NCBI GenBank assembly: GCA_934256695.1
Contig: CAKQPE010000036.1
Span: forward strand, 1-17,142
Direction of reading: 5' to 3'
Length of the DNA: 17,142 nt
Source: an uncultured Eubacteriales bacterium
GTDB lineage: Bacteria > Bacillota > Clostridia > Lachnospirales > Anaerotignaceae
Below are positions 15,434-17,142 of the stretch, one piece after another. Within the stretch, counting starts at the first letter, position 1; the number at the start of each line of letters is the position of its first letter. The notes under the pieces were generated by a model, which saw nothing but the letters and a program-made list of their open reading frames with translations, was not told the origin of the DNA and did not search any database. A program made the position numbers and the translations under genes.

Positions 15434-16984
15434 ATGCTTATCAAATCTCTTGATTTTAATGAAAAATCAATAAACACTCTTCTTGATGTGTTTTTCAGCG
15501 GCTTTAAAAACCTTACCGATACTGCCGAAAAAGATGAAAAAGATATGCTTTTAAATGTATGTCCTTCCATTTTCAGAAAATGGTTTTACTCCGCTCTTAT
15601 TGATGATACACCTCTCACACCGTCAAACATTATCCGTTCCACGGCGGAAAGTGATGTTCGTGTTTCCGTAAAGGCTTTTTACGATGAAAACAAAAATATA
15701 TGTTTTACGTCGGAAAAACAAATTGATTCATTAGACAAAAGCTTATTTGTAAACGATATTAAATATCTTTGCCAAAAATGTATTCCTGCCGGAGAATATG
15801 ATTTTTCTTCAACGGAGAATGTATTTTCACTTGCACAAAATTTTGAAGAAGCATTTATAAAAGACGGATATTACATATCATACATTGCACTTATTGCACA
15901 AAGGCTTTCGCTTATTTCGCCTATGCCTTCAATAAATACAGTAAAGTATCAGATAAACAATGATGTTTATAACAAATTTTTTTCTCTTTCGCCTTTAGAA
16001 ATTCATAAAAAATTGATTGATACCGTTCTTGATATTTTCATAGAAAATATTTCAAAACAGCTTCAGACACCTATGTCACTGTTTAATAAGTACAAACTTA
16101 TCGACATTATAAAAACAAGCTGTATAACAGACGAAATATTTGCATACGTATATACGGCAATGGGCTTTGATTTTGAAAAAATAGCTGACCTCGGCCAAAG
16201 CACTTCCCTCAGCGAAGAAGATGAGGCACTCGTTTCATCTGTTCTTTTCCTCGGTGTGCTTATTGATAAATGGCTTATAACACCTTTGGGATATTATATG
16301 GGTCTGCTTTCTCCGGCTTATGCCTCGCCATATTCCTTCTCCGAGGACTATGACTATATAAGGCCAGTGCTTACAACAGGCTGTGATCTTTCCTTTGAAC
16401 TTTTCGCACCTGCAAATTACTATGTTCTTACAGATAAAGGCGAAGAAATTTTCGGCTGTACTCAAAAAAACAAATCTTCATTTACAATAAACGGAAAAGT
16501 AACCGAAACAGACCTTGGCGAAATAATACAGGCATATGATATTTTTACTTCTGTTTTTTCCTCATCTTTAACCAAAAAGCAGAAATCAGATAAAATATAC
16601 CGTCTCAAAATAAGCTTCAAAAACGATTCTTCCATGTGGAAAATACTTGATATGCCGCACAACAGTACCCTTGCGGAGCTTAAAGAAAAAATAAATACAT
16701 TTTTCGGATTTCCCGATACTGATTCATACGGCTTTGAATATAACGGCAACGTATATAAAACCGGCGAAAAATTTAAATTCATAAATTCCGCCGAAAAAAT
16801 CACCCTTGATTCACTTGTCCTTTCCTGCGAAAGTTCTATAACTTACTCAAACGGTTTTGATAAGAATCTTGACTTAGATATAGTCGTAGATAAAATAACA
16901 AAGGCCGAAAAAAACTCTCTTTATCCAAGACTTTGGAGACAAAGCAGAAATATAACCGAAAAAGAACGAAACGGTGATTTTTAA
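15434..16984 (+). CDS. Uncharacterised protein with C-terminal pRiA4b-like domain
   Basis: I do not recognise the first 380 residues of this 516-residue protein. They look mostly helical, contain no membrane segment or signal peptide, and include WLITPLGYYMGLL (280-292) and YYVLTDKGEEIFG (329-341), which look like helix-strand units of a winged-helix or similar fold. Residues about 387-500 resemble the pRiA4b ORF-3-like (IS1096 TnpR-like) domain: IYRLKISFKN, then W402, then STLAELKEKINTFFGF (411-426), and YPRL at 497-500. The usual YDFGDDW motif of that family is degraded to YSNGFDKN (471-478), so the domain is divergent. The function of pRiA4b domains is not established. The ATG follows AAGGAG after 6 bases. 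It is a single-gene unit; codon use is AT-rich like most of the window. Its role is unknown. Confidence 0.75.
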   Translation: MLIKSLDFNEKSINTLLDVFFSGFKNLTDTAEKDEKDMLLNVCPSIFRKWFYSALIDDTPLTPSNIIRSTAESDVRVSVKAFYDENKNICFTSEKQIDSLDKSLFVNDIKYLCQKCIPAGEYDFSSTENVFSLAQNFEEAFIKDGYYISYIALIAQRLSLISPMPSINTVKYQINNDVYNKFFSLSPLEIHKKLIDTVLDIFIENISKQLQTPMSLFNKYKLIDIIKTSCITDEIFAYVYTAMGFDFEKIADLGQSTSLSEEDEALVSSVLFLGVLIDKWLITPLGYYMGLLSPAYASPYSFSEDYDYIRPVLTTGCDLSFELFAPANYYVLTDKGEEIFGCTQKNKSSFTINGKVTETDLGEIIQAYDIFTSVFSSSLTKKQKSDKIYRLKISFKNDSSMWKILDMPHNSTLAELKEKINTFFGFPDTDSYGFEYNGNVYKTGEKFKFINSAEKITLDSLVLSCESSITYSNGFDKNLDLDIVVDKITKAEKNSLYPRLWRQSRNITEKERNGDF

Positions 16985-16996
16985 AATACAAAAACC

Positions 16997-17036
16997 GTGG
17001 GCTTTGCCCACACCCACAATTTTTTGAAAAAAATTG
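16997..17036 (+). terminator. Paired hairpins after the 516-residue gene
   Basis: GTGGGC/GCCCAC (16997-17002 and 17006-17011, loop TTT) is closely followed by CAATTTTTT/AAAAAATTG (17017-17025 and 17028-17036). The first stem is GC-rich and a T run begins 8 bases after it, so the pair could terminate transcription of the upstream gene on the plus strand. Confidence 0.6.
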
Positions 17037-17051
17037 AGTAAAACTTTTAGT

Positions 17052-17079
17052 AAAATACCGTGACCTGTCACGGTATTTT
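17052..17079. repeat. Perfect 13-base inverted repeat
   Basis: Arms AAAATACCGTGAC (17052-17064) and GTCACGGTATTTT (17067-17079) with a 2-base centre. On the plus strand it ends in TTTT, so it may be a second terminator. On the minus strand it also ends in TTTT, so it could work in both directions. Confidence 0.65.
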
Positions 17080-17116
17080 CAGACTGTAGACAAAGTTATT
17101 TTATAAAGCGGAAGGG

Positions 17117-17142
17117 TTCGGGAAACGAATGGGTTTCCCGAA
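17117..17142. repeat. 10-base inverted repeat at the window edge
   Basis: Arms TTCGGGAAAC (17117-17126) and GTTTCCCGAA (17133-17142) flank a 6-base loop. The right arm ends exactly at the last base, so the element may extend beyond the window. No gene is seen in 16985-17142. Confidence 0.55.

Noticed and set aside
16874..17071. Small minus-strand open frame running past the end of the 516-residue gene
   Set aside because: It overlaps the pRiA4b-like coding region and the hairpin cluster, with no ribosome site and no recognisable product.

Overview
The window is AT-rich DNA from a low-GC Gram-positive anaerobe, most likely class Clostridia. The evidence is strong GGAGG-type ribosome sites, several TTG starts, many U-tract hairpin terminators, the gdpP-like/rplI/dnaB gene order typical of Firmicutes, and a SipL-type SPOCS/LysM protein, known from endospore formers. 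No tRNA, rRNA, CRISPR array or transposase gene was seen. Almost everything before position 8530 and from 9900 to 14865 is on the minus strand; only two genes (8800-9726 and 15434-16984) are on the plus strand.

Region 1 (1-4050, minus) is a probable operon: pheA (prephenate dehydratase), a short membrane-anchored DHH/DHHA1 phosphodiesterase in the gdpP position, rplI (ribosomal protein L9) and dnaB (replicative helicase). A clear promoter lies just upstream of pheA. The DHH protein keeps the membrane anchor and catalytic motifs of GdpP but has no room for its PAS and GGDEF-like domains.

Region 2 (4121-8127, minus) is an amino-acid operon: a UPF0735/PheB-like ACT protein, hom, thrB and lysC. 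It has one strong promoter at the start and a hairpin terminator after lysC. Every gene except thrB carries an ACT domain, so the operon is rich in sites for allosteric control by amino acids of the aspartate family. Spacings are only a few bases to 40 bases.

Region 3 (8168-9821) holds a divergent pair: an ArsC/Spx-family thioredoxin-fold protein (minus) and a CPBP/CAAX-type membrane protease (plus), each with its own promoter in the 272-bp gap.

Region 4 (9793-11446, minus) is the sporulation gene sipL.

Region 5 (11563-15162, minus) is a complete TRAP transporter: lipoprotein substrate-binding protein DctP, small permease DctQ and large permease DctM. dctP has its own promoter, an unusually long (about 260 nt) leader with nested inverted repeats, and its own terminator. 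dctQM has a second promoter with a perfect TTGACA -35 box. The leader is the best candidate here for an undescribed regulatory RNA.

Region 6 (15388-17142, plus) is an unfamiliar 516-residue protein ending in a divergent pRiA4b/ORF-3-like domain, with a palindrome over its promoter and a run of four inverted repeats after it, up to the window edge.
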